From NCBI RefSeq assembly GCF_000613305.1, contig NZ_BAIO01000015.1:1-20344 (forward strand): 20,344 nt of DNA, given 5' to 3'. Shown one piece after another: positions 1-8,890 of this stretch; position 1 is the stretch's first letter, and the number at the start of each line of letters is the position of its first letter. The DNA is from Komagataeibacter kakiaceti JCM 25156 (GTDB taxonomy: Bacteria; Pseudomonadota; Alphaproteobacteria; Acetobacterales; Acetobacteraceae). Both the position numbers and the translations under genes were made by a program. The notes beneath the pieces were generated by a model. It had not been told where the DNA came from, did not search any database, and saw nothing but the letters and a program-made list of their open reading frames with translations.

Positions 1-3000
1 CGCGCGGCGATGACCGGCGTGCGGCTGGCCCACATGGCCACGGCGGGTGACAGGCACCACAGCAGGGCGACCGGCAATTCCAGAAACAGGCTCCACGGCG
101 CCCACATGGCCACGCAGAACGTGATCCCCATCGCCAGCAGCGGCGCGGCCAGCATCCGGCCATAATACCCGGCAAGGCCCGAACGCAGCAGCCCCGCGAT
201 CTGGGCGGCTGGCACCCACTGGAGCATGTGGCGGCGGGTGATGCCCATGCGCACGAGTGTGCGCATGATCGCATCGGTCATGAGAAAGGCCTGATGCGCC
301 AGAAAGGTGATGTTGAGGAACGTGGTGATCGCCGCCTCGGTGCTGGCGGCGCCGAGGACGCTCAGGTAACTGCGCAGCGTGATCCATTCACGGCGCGGGA
401 CGATGTCGGGCACCACGGGCAGGAAGGCCGGTGTTGCGATGGCCAGCACGATGAATCCCGTCCAGACCAGGGCGGCGTGCAGCGGCAGGAACCAGCCCGC
501 GACCAGTGTCAGCAGCGTAAGCGGCGTGCCGAGCGTACGGCGCAGGTTGTCGAGCATTTTCCACCGGCCCGTGCCCGGAATCCGGTCGCGTGCGGGGGTG
601 TTGCGGCGCAGCGCGCCCGATACGATCCATGGCAGCAACTGCCAGTCACCGCGTGTCCAGCGGTGCAGCCGCTGGGCGGCGACAAGGTAGTCGGTCGGGA
701 AATCCTCCACCACTTCCACATCCGTGACCAGCCCGGCGCGGGCGAATATCCCTTCGAACAGGTCGTGACTGAGCAGCGTGGAGTCTGGCACGCGGTTGGC
801 GAGGGCGGCCTCGAAGGCGTCAATATCGTATATGCCCTTGCCCGCGTAGGAACCTTCGCCAAACATGTCCTGATACAGGTCGGACACGGCGGCGGAATAG
901 GCGTCGATTCCGCTGGCGCTGGAGAAGATGCGCTGGAACAGCGTGCTCTGGTGCCCGACGGGCAGGGCGGGTGTCACGCGGGGCTGGAGAATGCCATACC
1001 CGTCGCGCACCCGGCCCGATACCGGATCGAAAGTGGGGGCGTTGAGGGGGTGCGCCATCTTGCCGATCAGGCGGCGCACGGTTTCCAGCGGCAGGCGGGT
1101 ATCGGCGTCCAGTGTGATGACATAGCGGACATTGGCGGGCAGGCCATGGGCGGGTGGCAGAAATGTCGTATCCGTCGCCCCGCGCAGCAGGCGGTTGAGT
1201 TCATGAAGCTTGCCACGCTTGCGCTCCCACCCCATCCAGACCCGCTCGCTTTCGCTCCATACACGCCTGCGGTGCAGCAGGTAGAAGCGCACGCCATCGG
1301 GCAGGGGGGCGTATTTGCGGTTGAGTGCTCCATGCCCGCCAGGGCGCGTTCCAGCAGCCGCTGGTCGTCCGGGCCTTCGGCGTCCGTATGATCGGTCCAG
1401 TCGGTCAGCAGCGCGAAATGGATGGAATCATCCCGGGTGGCGAGATAATGCACTTCCAGCCGCGCCAGCAGGGCGTTGACCGTTTCATCCGTGGTCAGCA
1501 GCGCGGGTACTACAACCATGGTGCGCAGCCGGGCGGGAATACCGTCCAGCAGTTCCAGCCCCGGCAGCGCCGTTGCATGCACCGCCTCCAGCGCCACGCG
1601 GTTGACGCAGGCGACCGCGGCCTCCGAAACCGGCAGGAAGGCCAGGACCGCCAGCAGCCACAGGCCGTCCACGCCCGTTCCATAGGTCAGCCACAGGGGC
1701 AGGGCGAGGAAGAGCGCGGTCAGCAGGGTGACCATCAGGCTGTACGCCATAATGCCGTATGCGCGAAAACCACGGCCCAGCCTGCGGGAGAAGGGCGGGC
1801 GGAAGCGGATTTCGGCTTCCAGCATCCTGCGCCCCGCCATGAGCAGGTAATAGCCGGGATCGGCCTGTCGCGGGTCGCGCCGGTGCTTTCCCGCGCCCGG
1901 CGCGCCATGGTCACGGCCTGTTCGGCTATTGCCATTTCACTGTGGCTGCTGCCCCGCGCCAGATCCTCGATGGCCTTGCGGTACAGGTCACGGCTGGCGA
2001 AATCGGCCTGCGTGAAACTGTCGTAACCGGCAAAGACCGTGTTGACGAGACAGACGTGATCAAACGCTTCCGTCCAGTCAAAACCGGCGATCAGCCGCAG
2101 GCTGGTGATGACGTTGCGGATGGTGGCGTTGAACATGCCCTGTTCGTGCAGATCATCGCGCACCGCGTCATCAATGGTGGTGCCGCGATCGACAAGGCGC
2201 TGTTCAAGCCAGACAAGGGCGGAATCCTTTTCCGGATCCAGCCCGCGCGACCGGTAGGCAAGCTGCGCGGCAAAGGCGTTGTTGAGAACGGTGGGGTCCA
2301 CCGTGGCGAGAAAGGCGGGAATGGCAGCGTCCGGTTCCTTGCGGTAGGTGTCAAGCCTGTCCGCCAGCCTGTCGGCGTCCCGCCTGCTGGCATTGTTGGC
2401 CATGATCGCCGCGACGACACGCCGCAGGTTCTCGATCAGGACAATCCGCAGCGTGATCGGCACCGCCCATAGCTCACCAATGGTCAGCGGGACCACGCTC
2501 TGGTACGCCATCAGGTAGTTGTACAGCACTTCAGGCTGAAGGTTGCTGTCCGTATGAGCCACCAGCGCCCATGTCACGCCAAATACCCGTGGCAGGCCGG
2601 TAAACGGGCCGTTGGCCAGCTTGGGCAGGCGCGCGTAATAACGCGGTGGCAGATCCAGATCCGTCTCGCGTATCTGCATGTCAACCAGGGCGTAGTTGTC
2701 GGCCAGCCACTGGGCCGCGGGCGTCAGTTGCTTTCCGGCCTGGATGGCGTCGGCAATGCGTATGTCGGCCGCGCGCAGGAAGGCGCTGTTTTCCGCCAGG
2801 CGTTTTGACAGGGGCTGTCCATAGCCGCCGGTGCGGGATGTGACCTTCTGGGCGCTGGCAAGGCTTCGGGCATGGGCTTCGAGCCGTTCCATGCCAAAAA
2901 TCTCGCTGCGGACCGGCGCGGAATCATCCAGCCATGTCAGTTGCGGCGGGTGACCCAGCAGGCGCGCCATCCAGGAGCGTCGTTTCGCCCGGAACATGTA

Positions 3001-3036
3001 ACCGGCCTGTAGGGATGATGCGGTGTTCCCGTCCAT
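1..3036 (-). CDS. ndvB: Cyclic beta-1,2-glucan synthase, N-terminal part (two apparent frameshifts, runs off left edge)
   Basis: This is the first ~1,010 residues of a very large inner-membrane enzyme that makes cyclic beta-1,2-glucan from UDP-glucose and exports it to the periplasm; family members are near 2,800 aa, ending in a GH94-type phosphorylase region outside this window. Visible are an N-terminal soluble region, a hydrophobic segment following GFRAYGIMAYSLMV, then a glycosyltransferase core with VITLDADTRLP (DxD-like) near 1,105-1,140 and HRWTRGDWQLL, followed by more membrane segments. The frame breaks twice: near 1864 (restoring one base gives RADPGYYLLMAGRR) and near 1328 (restoring one base gives MEALNRKYAPLPDGVRFYLL). 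Both look like one-base losses in a G/C pair. I chose ATG at 3036, with GGAG six bases upstream, over an in-frame GTG at 3048 that lacks a site. Family call is strong; start is good. Confidence 0.85.
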
Positions 3037-3092
3037 TCTCTGCTCCACTTACAGGCGCACGGGAACAGCGAGAGGCTGGTCCGGATGCTGTT

Positions 3093-3302
3093 TTATTTAC
3101 GGAACAGGCTTCTTCGTGGTTGCTGCGTGGATGTTGCGCCGGGTCGCGACACAAGGGATGCGCCATTTCCGCCCGGGCGTGATGGCGCGCCCGTGCGTAC
3201 GGGCGGCAGATCGGCCTTGAGGGGGATCGCGGCGTTGGCCTGGGGCGTGGCTGACCGGTCAGCCGGTGGGTCGGAGTGGCGTGTTTCGGGGGATGTACCC
3301 AT
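3093..3302 (-). CDS. Possible 69-aa Pro-rich leader ORF upstream of ndvB
   Basis: An unrecognised 69-aa ORF begins MGTSPETRHSD and ends PRRSLFRK. It is rich in Pro, Ala, Arg and Ser, with no hydrophobic segment, so it would be a disordered, basic peptide. What supports translation is its start: ATG preceded by GAGGAG at a spacing of about nine bases, the best ribosome site near ndvB. Its stop lies about 57 bases before the ndvB ATG, so it could be a short upstream cistron or leader. Alternatively it is an N-terminal extension of NdvB cut off by another lost base; restoring one base between 3037 and 3093 could join them. No homologue is recalled. Confidence 0.35.
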   Translation of the reverse strand: MGTSPETRHSDPPADRSATPQANAAIPLKADLPPVRTGAPSRPGGNGASLVSRPGATSTQQPRRSLFRK

Positions 3303-3461
3303 TTTTCTGTTCTCCTCTATCCGGGAATTGGGGGAAGAGTGCGAACGCTACAGCGAAGTTGTGAATTCGGTGGGACGTAGGGCCGACATGGGGCCTGACT
3401 GCCACAGCCCAGCGTAAACGTGCAAAATCAGGCAGTGTTGCACGGTTATTTTCATCTTCTT

Positions 3462-3545
3462 TGGAGACTGTTTGAAAAAACCTGCTTCAGGAAACGCCGC
3501 CTTTGTTGAAAAAGGCGGCCCCGGAAACTTCCCCGGAACTGACAG
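3462..3545 (+). repeat. Dispersed intergenic double-hairpin repeat, copy 1 (partial)
   Basis: Contains ACTGTTTGAAAAA at its left end, the right arm of hairpin A reduced to GCTTCAGGAAAC, and an intact hairpin B: GCCGCCTTT (3496-3504), six-base loop, AAAGGCGGC (3511-3519), followed by CCCCGGAAAC. The same order of blocks is seen in the other five copies in this window. It lies downstream of the 71-aa minus-strand gene. Confidence 0.7.
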
Positions 3546-3634
3546 GGTGTTTCGGGGCGAGGGTATCCGGTTCTTGCGCAGATGACATGGTGCGCGGCCT
3601 GTTCCCGCCGGAGGTAGGCCGCCGCCCGCACAGC

Positions 3635-3666
3635 AACGGGCCGGACCCTGCTGGATCCGGCCCGTT
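3635..3666 (-). terminator. GC-rich hairpin downstream of the 71-aa gene
   Basis: A perfect 11-bp inverted repeat, AACGGGCCGGA (3635-3645) and TCCGGCCCGTT (3656-3666), with a ten-base loop, about 50 bases after the 71-aa gene's stop. It lacks a clear U-run on either strand, so termination is inferred from stem strength and position. Confidence 0.45.
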
Positions 3667-3714
3667 TCACATTGTACCCTCTGGCCCGCCGATCGGTATA
3701 TCAGCGGGACCGGA

Positions 3715-3930
3715 TTACCTGCTGCCGGTAAAAGCCTGCATGCCCGCATGCGCGCGCCGGTAAAGGCGCGTGACCTGACGGGTCAGGTCATCCTGCCCAC
3801 GCAGGGTCTGGTTATGAAAGGCGCGTACGCTGTCATGCGCGGCATAGAAGCGCCGCGTTTCACGGTCTGCTTCCAGAATAACCGTGCCAAGGAAGGTGCC
3901 GTCAATTTCAACAATATGGGATTCAAGCAT
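3715..3930 (-). CDS. Small hypothetical protein, 71 aa
   Basis: Encodes 71 residues starting MLESHIVEIDGTFLGTVI and ending LYRRAHAGMQAFTGSR. There is no signal peptide or membrane segment. The first half alternates in a way that suggests a beta-hairpin (HIVEIDGTFLGTVILEADRETRRFYA), and the second half (DDLTRQVTRLYRRAH) looks helical and basic. The pattern 'VEIDGxFLGxxI...RFYAxHxxVR' resembles small conserved hypothetical proteins I associate with acetic acid bacteria, but no function is known to me. The start is ATG with only a weak AAGG upstream. It stands alone, with a strong hairpin after it, so it is probably monocistronic. Confidence 0.55.
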   Translation of the reverse strand: MLESHIVEIDGTFLGTVILEADRETRRFYAAHDSVRAFHNQTLRGQDDLTRQVTRLYRRAHAGMQAFTGSR

Positions 3931-4571
3931 GGAAGTGCTGCCTTTACATGCCCGCGTATCATGTTGCGGGTGTGGGTCCGGCAGTATGTCCGCCGGTTGT
4001 TCTACTGGGTGCCCGCCTTCACCATGGGGGCGACGGGTGATGTACTACATCGGTGAATGTGACAGGTTCGTCCGGTTGTCTGGATCATGTGGGATCACTC
4101 TGCTCCATATTGCCGAAAGGGGTGTTCGCGGCGGATCATACGCCGTGGCTGTATCGCGTCAACCATAATAACTAAAAAAATGTGTGATAATTTATTTTTC
4201 GTAAAATTAAGTTAATTTTAGGAAAAGCCAGACTTTTAGTCCGAAGAGTTCATATAATAACATTTAATAACAATGTTTTAATATAAACTAACCTATTAAT
4301 GGAATTTCATGCGGCTTGTCCGGTCGCGTCCCTATGGAATGGTCTGGGGGCAGGATAACGGGAATGAAACCGAACGCCTGAACCTGAAAATATTCATAAA
4401 ATATGTATAATTTTAAAAATAACAATTTAATGTGTTTTATGCCCCGGTCCCATGTCCGGGGCGTGAACACATGACGGCGCAGGGATTCATCCGCTTTCAC
4501 GGGCTTTAAATACTGACTGCCCGCTGGCCATAAGGGAGCCTGCGGGCAGTATTCAGCGTGCCTGTTATGTT
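3931..4571. other. AT-rich intergenic gap with several perfect palindromes
   Basis: About 640 bases without a convincing gene. Its middle (roughly 4165-4440) is strikingly AT-rich against GC-rich surroundings. It contains inverted repeats at 4039-4051 (GATGTA-C-TACATC), 4202-4220 (TAAAATTAA-G-TTAATTTTA), 4259-4277 (AACATT-N7-AATGTT) and 4441-4462 (GCCCCGG-N8-CCGGGGC). It could hold promoters or an unannotated RNA; nothing specific can be named. Confidence 0.5.
4516..4550 (-). terminator. Likely terminator of the yceI gene
   Basis: Perfect 9-bp inverted repeat ACTGCCCGC (4516-4524) and GCGGGCAGT (4542-4550) about 20 bases past the YceI stop. In the gene's direction the stem is followed by CAGTATTTAAA, a weak T-rich tail, so this is a moderate call. 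Confidence 0.55.
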
Positions 4572-5189
4572 TCAGTCCCGCCGTTCAAAAGCCCCGGCAA
4601 TGCGCAACTCCACGTCATCGCCTACATAAGGCACATACATCTTTACGCCGAAGTCGCTACGCCTGATCGTGGCCGTGGCTTCGAAGCCGGTGGTATATTT
4701 CTTGTCTATCGCGTTGATGCCCGCCCCGATGAAATGAACCTTCAGCGTTTCGGGTTTCGTGACACCATGCAGCGTCAGGTTGCCAGTGACGACGGCATCG
4801 TTCTGTCCCGTCTGGCGTATGGCGGTGGAGACGAAGGTTGCGGCAGGGAACCTGCCGGCGTCAAACCACTGTTCGCCCTTCAGTTCCCCGGTCAGCCTGC
4901 TGCTGGTGGTCTGCACGGAATCCACCGGAATGGTGACGGACAGTTTCGAACGGGATGGCGCGCGGGTATCAAGTTCCAGCGTGCCGGAGGCATTGGAGAA
5001 AATGCCCGTGTAATTCGTAAACCCGAGATGCAGCACCGTGAATGTAACCTGCGTATGCGCGGGTTCGACGTCATAGCTGCCGGACTGCACCTGCGCCGGG
5101 CTGGTCACGACCTGTGCCGCAGCCGGGCCGACATGGGACAGGGACAGGGCAATAATCGCCAGCGGTAAGGAAGGAAAGCCGTATTTCAC
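4572..5189 (-). CDS. yceI: YceI-family periplasmic protein
   Basis: A 205-aa secreted protein of the YceI family, small lipocalin-like beta-barrels that bind isoprenoid-type or amphiphilic ligands and are often linked to acid, base or oxidative stress; the ligand here is unknown. Residues 1-25 form a signal peptide with a likely cut after PAAA, before QVV. The mature part opens with SGSYDVEPAHTQVTFTVLHLGF, the typical family start, and continues with FDAGRFPAATF and VTGNLTLHGVTKPETL (classic YceI strands), then RSDFGVKMYVPYVGDDVEL near the C terminus. Full length. The start is GTG at 5189 with GGAG eight bases upstream. A hairpin terminator follows, so it is probably transcribed alone. Confidence 0.93.
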   Translation of the reverse strand: MKYGFPSLPLAIIALSLSHVGPAAAQVVTSPAQVQSGSYDVEPAHTQVTFTVLHLGFTNYTGIFSNASGTLELDTRAPSRSKLSVTIPVDSVQTTSSRLTGELKGEQWFDAGRFPAATFVSTAIRQTGQNDAVVTGNLTLHGVTKPETLKVHFIGAGINAIDKKYTTGFEATATIRRSDFGVKMYVPYVGDDVELRIAGAFERRD

Positions 5190-5477
5190 GTAAGGATACT
5201 CCGGTCAGGATGCGTTCTGGTATCAGGGCCGGAGGTCTGGCGTTATCGGATGGATGCGGTCGGCATCAATGTATGTCCGCCCTGTCTCGCACCGGAACCG
5301 CCCCCGGCCAGTGCGCAGCACCCTCATTACCGGGATGACCGGACCCGAAAAACAACGATGATGGAAACATATGGTTTCCCATACTTTCCGCTTCGTGCCG
5401 CTGTAGGGAGGGGGCGACAGGGTGTCGCGTTGTCGGGTCGGCGCGCGGTCGTATGGTCTGTTCCCGCATTGTCAGGC

Positions 5478-5819
5478 TCAGTTCAGGCGGTGCGACTGCG
5501 GGTCGGTAATGCCGTAAGCCTGCAACATGTTATCGAACGATTTTTCAAAGACGAGACGGATACGGGGCTTGGGCCTGCCGTTTTCAAATGTATCGTCCGT
5601 TGCGGCCAGAAGCGGGCTGAGCGGGTGCATTTCGGTCATCGCACGGACCTGGGCGCGATGGCCGGTATCGGATGCGGTCATGATGGTCAGTTTCCGCGTA
5701 ACTTCCTGCAACCGTTTTTCCAGCCGCCTGGCGTACAGTTTCCATGCCTGAAAGTCGGTTTCCTTTCGTTCGGCGGCTTCTTTGTAATCAGCGTCGGATT
5801 TGAACGGATTATCAAGCAT
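5478..5819 (-). CDS. Hypothetical 113-aa coiled-coil protein
   Basis: I do not recognise this protein. It is 113 aa, without signal peptide or membrane segments. Residues ~8-45 (DADYKEAAERKETDFQAWKL then RRLEKRLQEVTRKL) are charged and heptad-like, predicting a helical or coiled-coil hairpin; a middle part (SDTGHRAQVRAMTEMHPLSPLL) and a C-terminal segment (RIRLVFEKSFDNMLQAYGI) may fold separately. The reading frame stays open upstream to 5975, but the ATG at 5819 is chosen because AGAGAGGA sits six bases before it and the upstream part is not protein-like. It lies between yceI and copA on the same strand but with large gaps on both sides, so no operon is implied. Confidence 0.65.
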   Translation of the reverse strand: MLDNPFKSDADYKEAAERKETDFQAWKLYARRLEKRLQEVTRKLTIMTASDTGHRAQVRAMTEMHPLSPLLAATDDTFENGRPKPRIRLVFEKSFDNMLQAYGITDPQSHRLN

Positions 5820-6202
5820 GTCTGATCCTCTCTGGTCAGGATTTACGCATGTGCGGAAATGTCTGTCGGCCTGTGGGGAAACATGTGGAAGCTCCGGAGA
5901 AGCAGGCCATAATATCATTGCGTGAATGTTATGCGGATTGATATTTTTTTGTTTCGTATTCAGAATTAAAAGCAATATCCGTGCCAGCCTGATGGTCGCG
6001 CCGGGGCGACGGGTTCAGGACCGATCACATCACTGTAACAGGTCGGTCCCGCAAGCCGTCGGTCTGTAACGAAAGGCAACCTGAAAAACTCTGCCCGGAG
6101 ACCATTCCACAGACCATAAGGAAATTTCCGGTAAAGCCCTTTTAAAAAGCCCCGGAAAACACGGTCTTTTTAAAAAGGCCGGCATTCCGGTGCTTTGTCC
6201 AT
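5820..6202. other. Intergenic gap between copA and the 113-aa gene
   Basis: No gene seen. It holds repeat copy 2, an inverted repeat GGACCGA (6018-6024) / TCGGTCC (6043-6049), and an AT-rich stretch near 5930-5975 that could carry the promoter of the 113-aa gene. Confidence 0.5.
6105..6195 (+). repeat. Dispersed intergenic double-hairpin repeat, copy 2 (diverged)
   Basis: Shows the shared block order: CATAAGGAAATTTCCGG, then a diverged hairpin A (AAAGCCCTTTTAAAAAGCC), CGGAAAAC, then hairpin B (GGTCTTTTT / AAAAAGGCC), and CCGG. It begins within ten bases of the copA stop. Confidence 0.6.
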
Positions 6203-8596
6203 TTATCCGGTCGCCTTCTGGTCCTGACGGCTGGATGGCGCTTTCCAGCGGTTGAGAAGGAGCGAGTTGCTGACAACGGATACCGAACTCATGGCCATGG
6301 CGGCCCCCGCCACGATCGGGTTGAGCATGCCAAAGGCGGCCAGCGGCAGGCCAAGAATATTATAGATGAAGGCAAAAAAGAGATTCTGCCGGATTTTGGC
6401 CAGTGTCGCGCGGGAGAGTGAAATGGCGTCCAGCACACTGCCCAGTTCACTTTTCATCAGCACGACATCGGCCGTATCCAGCGCAATGGCGGCGCCCGCC
6501 CCGATGGCGAAACCGACATCCGCCGCCGCCAGCGCCGGGGCGTCGTTTATGCCGTCGCCCACCATGCCCACGGTCTGCCCCTCGGCCCGGTATTTCGCCA
6601 CGCCCTTCGCCTTGTCACCGGGCAGCACGCCAGCCAGATAGTCATCCACGCCAACCTGTCGCGCCACGACCGCCGCCGCGTGCTCGTTATCTCCGGTCAG
6701 CATCACGACCCTGATTCCCGCCCTGTGTAGCGCCGCAACGGTTTCAGTCGCATCGGCGCGCAGGCGGTCGGACAGGGCGATATAGCCCAGGGCGCGCGCA
6801 TCCGCGGCCACCGCGATGACGGTCTTGCCTTCCTGCTCCAGCCTGGTGATGAGGGGGGTATCCAGCGCAAGTCCGGCCCCGGTCAGGAAACGGGGGGAGC
6901 CGAGGCGGATCAGCGCGCCTTCCATCCGTGCGGTCACGCCCAGACCCGGCAGCGCCTGAAAATCCGTAACGGTCCGCGCCGGGATTCCGGCGCTCGCGGT
7001 GTAATCGGCAATGGCGCGGGCCAGAGGATGCTCGGAATCCTTCTCCAGCGTGCAGGCGACGGCCAGCAGATGCGCGGGCTCAACGCCCGGTGCGGGCCGC
7101 ACATCGCTCACGCCCGGCTGGCCTTCGGTCAGGGTGCCGGTCTTGTCCATGATGATGGTGGTCAGTTTTTCCGCCTGTTCCAGTGCGTTGGCGTTGCGGA
7201 ACAGGATGCCCGCGCGCGCGCCCAGCCCCGTGCCGACCATGATGGCCGTGGGTGTGGCCAGCCCCAGCGAGCAGGGGCAGGCGATGACCAGAACGGACAC
7301 GGCGGAGACAAGGCTCCATGTCGCGCTGCCTGTCACCAGCCACCCGATCAGGAATGTCAGCAGCGCCAGAACCAGCACGGCGGGCACGAAAATGGCCGCG
7401 ACCCTGTCGGCCAGTCGCTGTACATGGGCCTTTGACCCCTGCGCCTGTTCCACCATGTTCACGATATGCGCCAGCGCCGTATCCGCGCCCACGCCGGTAG
7501 CCCGGATGCGCAGGGCGCCGGTGGTGTTCATCGTGCCGCCAAACACCTTGTCCGCGGCCTTTTTCAGTACCGGTAAGCTCTCCCCCGTCAGCATGGCTTC
7601 GTTCACATCGGACGCGCCATCCACAACCTCGCCATCAACCGCGATACTTTCGCCCGGCCGGACAATCACAATATCGTTCACGCGCACATCCGCGACCGGG
7701 CGGTCGGTGACCACGCCATCACTTTCCACATGTGCGACCTGGGGCTGTAGCCGCAGCAGCCTTTCAATTCCCGCGCTGGTCCTGTCGCGCGCGCGGGTCT
7801 CCATCAGCCTGCCCAGAGAGATCAGCGTGATGATGGCGACATCCGCCTCGAAATAGACAGGCTGCTTCAGGCCCAGCACCATGACGGCGGTGCTGAAGAC
7901 ATAGGTGATGCCCGTGCCCAGCACCACCAGCACATCCATGTTGGCCGAACCGCCACGCACCGCGTTCCATGCGCGCCGGTACAGGTGGCGCGCGCAGTAA
8001 AACTGCACCACCGTCGCCAGCGCGCATTGCAGCCAGTCGGGCATCATGTAGGGAGAGCCCGCGAACATCGCCGCCATCTGCGCGAAGAAGGGGAGGGACA
8101 GGGCCAGTGTCAGCACGAAGCCGTTGCGTTCCGCCCGCCATGCCTGTTCGCGCCGCGCATGTTCGTCCACGGGCAGGCTGTCATCCAGCACGGTTGCGCC
8201 AAAACCGGCTTTTTCTATCCGGGCGATAAAGGTATCCGGCCCGACAATGCCGGGCACGAAGGCGACATGCGCCCTCTGGGCCGCGAAATTTACGCTCGCC
8301 CGTGTCAGGGGAAGGCGGTTGAGGATTTTCTCGATCCGCGCGGCGCAGCTGGCGCAGCTCATGCCGGTCAGGGACAGGTCCACACTCTGTTCAGCCACCG
8401 TGAAACCGGCCTTGCGCACGGCGGCGATGACATTGGCGATGGACGCCGTGGGGCTGTCCAGCATGACCTGCGCGCGACCGGCGGCGAAATTGACCGCCGC
8501 CTTCACCCCGTCCTGACGGTTCAGGATCTTTTCGATCCGCGCGGCGCAGGCGGCACAGCTCATACCGCCGACAGGGAAGCCAAAGGTCTCGGACAC
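6203..8596 (-). CDS. copA: Copper-exporting P1B-type ATPase CopA
   Basis: A 797-aa inner-membrane ATPase that pumps Cu(I) out of the cytoplasm. Two N-terminal metal-binding domains carry GMSCAAC (Cys14, Cys17) and GMSCASC (Cys81, Cys84). Then come eight membrane segments with the actuator TGE (ending at Glu339), the transport site CPC (Cys440, Cys442) in ACPCSLGLATP, the phosphorylation motif DKTGTLT (Asp484), SEHPLARA (His523) and GDGINDAP (from 680). FIYNILGLPLAAFG and MAMSSVSVVSNSLLLNR supply the Tyr-Asn and Met-Ser-Ser residues expected of copper-type pumps. Most CopA have CPCALGLATP; here Ser replaces Ala. The start is GTG at 8596, seven bases after AAGGAG; the frame is open further upstream, but that includes the promoter. 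Unlike its neighbours, it is unbroken. Confidence 0.96.
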   Translation of the reverse strand: MSETFGFPVGGMSCAACAARIEKILNRQDGVKAAVNFAAGRAQVMLDSPTASIANVIAAVRKAGFTVAEQSVDLSLTGMSCASCAARIEKILNRLPLTRASVNFAAQRAHVAFVPGIVGPDTFIARIEKAGFGATVLDDSLPVDEHARREQAWRAERNGFVLTLALSLPFFAQMAAMFAGSPYMMPDWLQCALATVVQFYCARHLYRRAWNAVRGGSANMDVLVVLGTGITYVFSTAVMVLGLKQPVYFEADVAIITLISLGRLMETRARDRTSAGIERLLRLQPQVAHVESDGVVTDRPVADVRVNDIVIVRPGESIAVDGEVVDGASDVNEAMLTGESLPVLKKAADKVFGGTMNTTGALRIRATGVGADTALAHIVNMVEQAQGSKAHVQRLADRVAAIFVPAVLVLALLTFLIGWLVTGSATWSLVSAVSVLVIACPCSLGLATPTAIMVGTGLGARAGILFRNANALEQAEKLTTIIMDKTGTLTEGQPGVSDVRPAPGVEPAHLLAVACTLEKDSEHPLARAIADYTASAGIPARTVTDFQALPGLGVTARMEGALIRLGSPRFLTGAGLALDTPLITRLEQEGKTVIAVAADARALGYIALSDRLRADATETVAALHRAGIRVVMLTGDNEHAAAVVARQVGVDDYLAGVLPGDKAKGVAKYRAEGQTVGMVGDGINDAPALAAADVGFAIGAGAAIALDTADVVLMKSELGSVLDAISLSRATLAKIRQNLFFAFIYNILGLPLAAFGMLNPIVAGAAMAMSSVSVVSNSLLLNRWKAPSSRQDQKATG

Positions 8597-8603
8597 GGCC
8601 ACG

Positions 8604-8609
8604 CTCCTT
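8604..8609 (-). promoter_or_regulatory. Ribosome binding site that fixes the copA start
   Basis: AAGGAG in the transcript direction, seven bases before GTG at 8596. An in-frame GTG at 8602 would sit one base from it, and a TTG at 8641 lies inside the promoter, so GTG 8596 is favoured. Confidence 0.75.
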
Positions 8610-8624
8610 GCGTATTCACCGCTG

Positions 8625-8652
8625 ATTTTATACCCCCTCAAGGTATTATCAA
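8625..8652 (-). promoter_or_regulatory. copA promoter with a copper-regulator-like operator in the spacer
   Basis: In the copA direction, TTGATA (-35, 8652-8647) and TAAAAT (-10, 8630-8625) are 16 bases apart. The spacer carries the dyad ATACC-N7-GGTAT (8630-8646), which also has a G/C run. TSS would fall near 8618, giving a leader of about 22 bases. The 16-bp spacer argues against a MerR/CueR activator, which uses 19-20 bp, and the dyad resembles the TACCC/GGGTA-type sites of CsoR repressors. The regulator's identity is inference. Confidence 0.55.
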
Positions 8653-8718
8653 GAACGTCCCGATGTTTTTCTGAAAAGACGATACTGCCGCTATTGCCCG
8701 GCGGGGGCGCTCATCACT

Positions 8719-8758
8719 TCACGGAGCCGTGTATCCGTGATTGCAGTATTACGTAATA
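8719..8758. promoter_or_regulatory. Two adjacent dyads, candidate operator sites
   Basis: TCACGGA-N8-TCCGTGA (8719-8740) is a perfect 7+7 inverted repeat of 22 bp. Six bases later is the perfect 12-bp palindrome TATTACGTAATA (8747-8758). They have the form of dimeric regulator sites; no protein is assigned. Confidence 0.4.
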
Positions 8759-8890
8759 TTTCCGCGCCCGATCCTGTGTTGTCGTACACCAGACGTGAAC
8801 CTGCCATTCGCTAATATAGGGGCCGCAGAGGTTGCGGCATCCCGTTACGTGGCGGTATCCGTAACATTCAACCACCGCATTCCGCTCAGC

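Larger units (their letters stand above)
3303..3714. other. Intergenic gap with a repeat copy and a terminator-like hairpin
   Basis: No convincing gene. It holds repeat copy 1 (3462-3545), the hairpin at 3635-3666, and the leader region of the ndvB unit at its left end. ORFs across it in several frames have no family features. Confidence 0.6.

Noticed and set aside
228..1391. Long plus-strand ORF of 387 codons
   Set aside because: It is the antisense shadow of ndvB; the minus strand carries the conserved glycosyltransferase motifs.
4165..4440. AT-rich island as a replication origin
   Set aside because: No cluster of DnaA boxes or origin-linked genes is visible.
4441..4462. Perfect GCCCCGG/CCGGGGC hairpin as a terminator
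   Set aside because: No T run follows on either strand and no gene ends next to it.
4288..4500. Minus-strand ORF of 70 codons in the AT-rich island
   Set aside because: The composition changes sharply within it, it lacks a ribosome site, and the protein shows no family feature.
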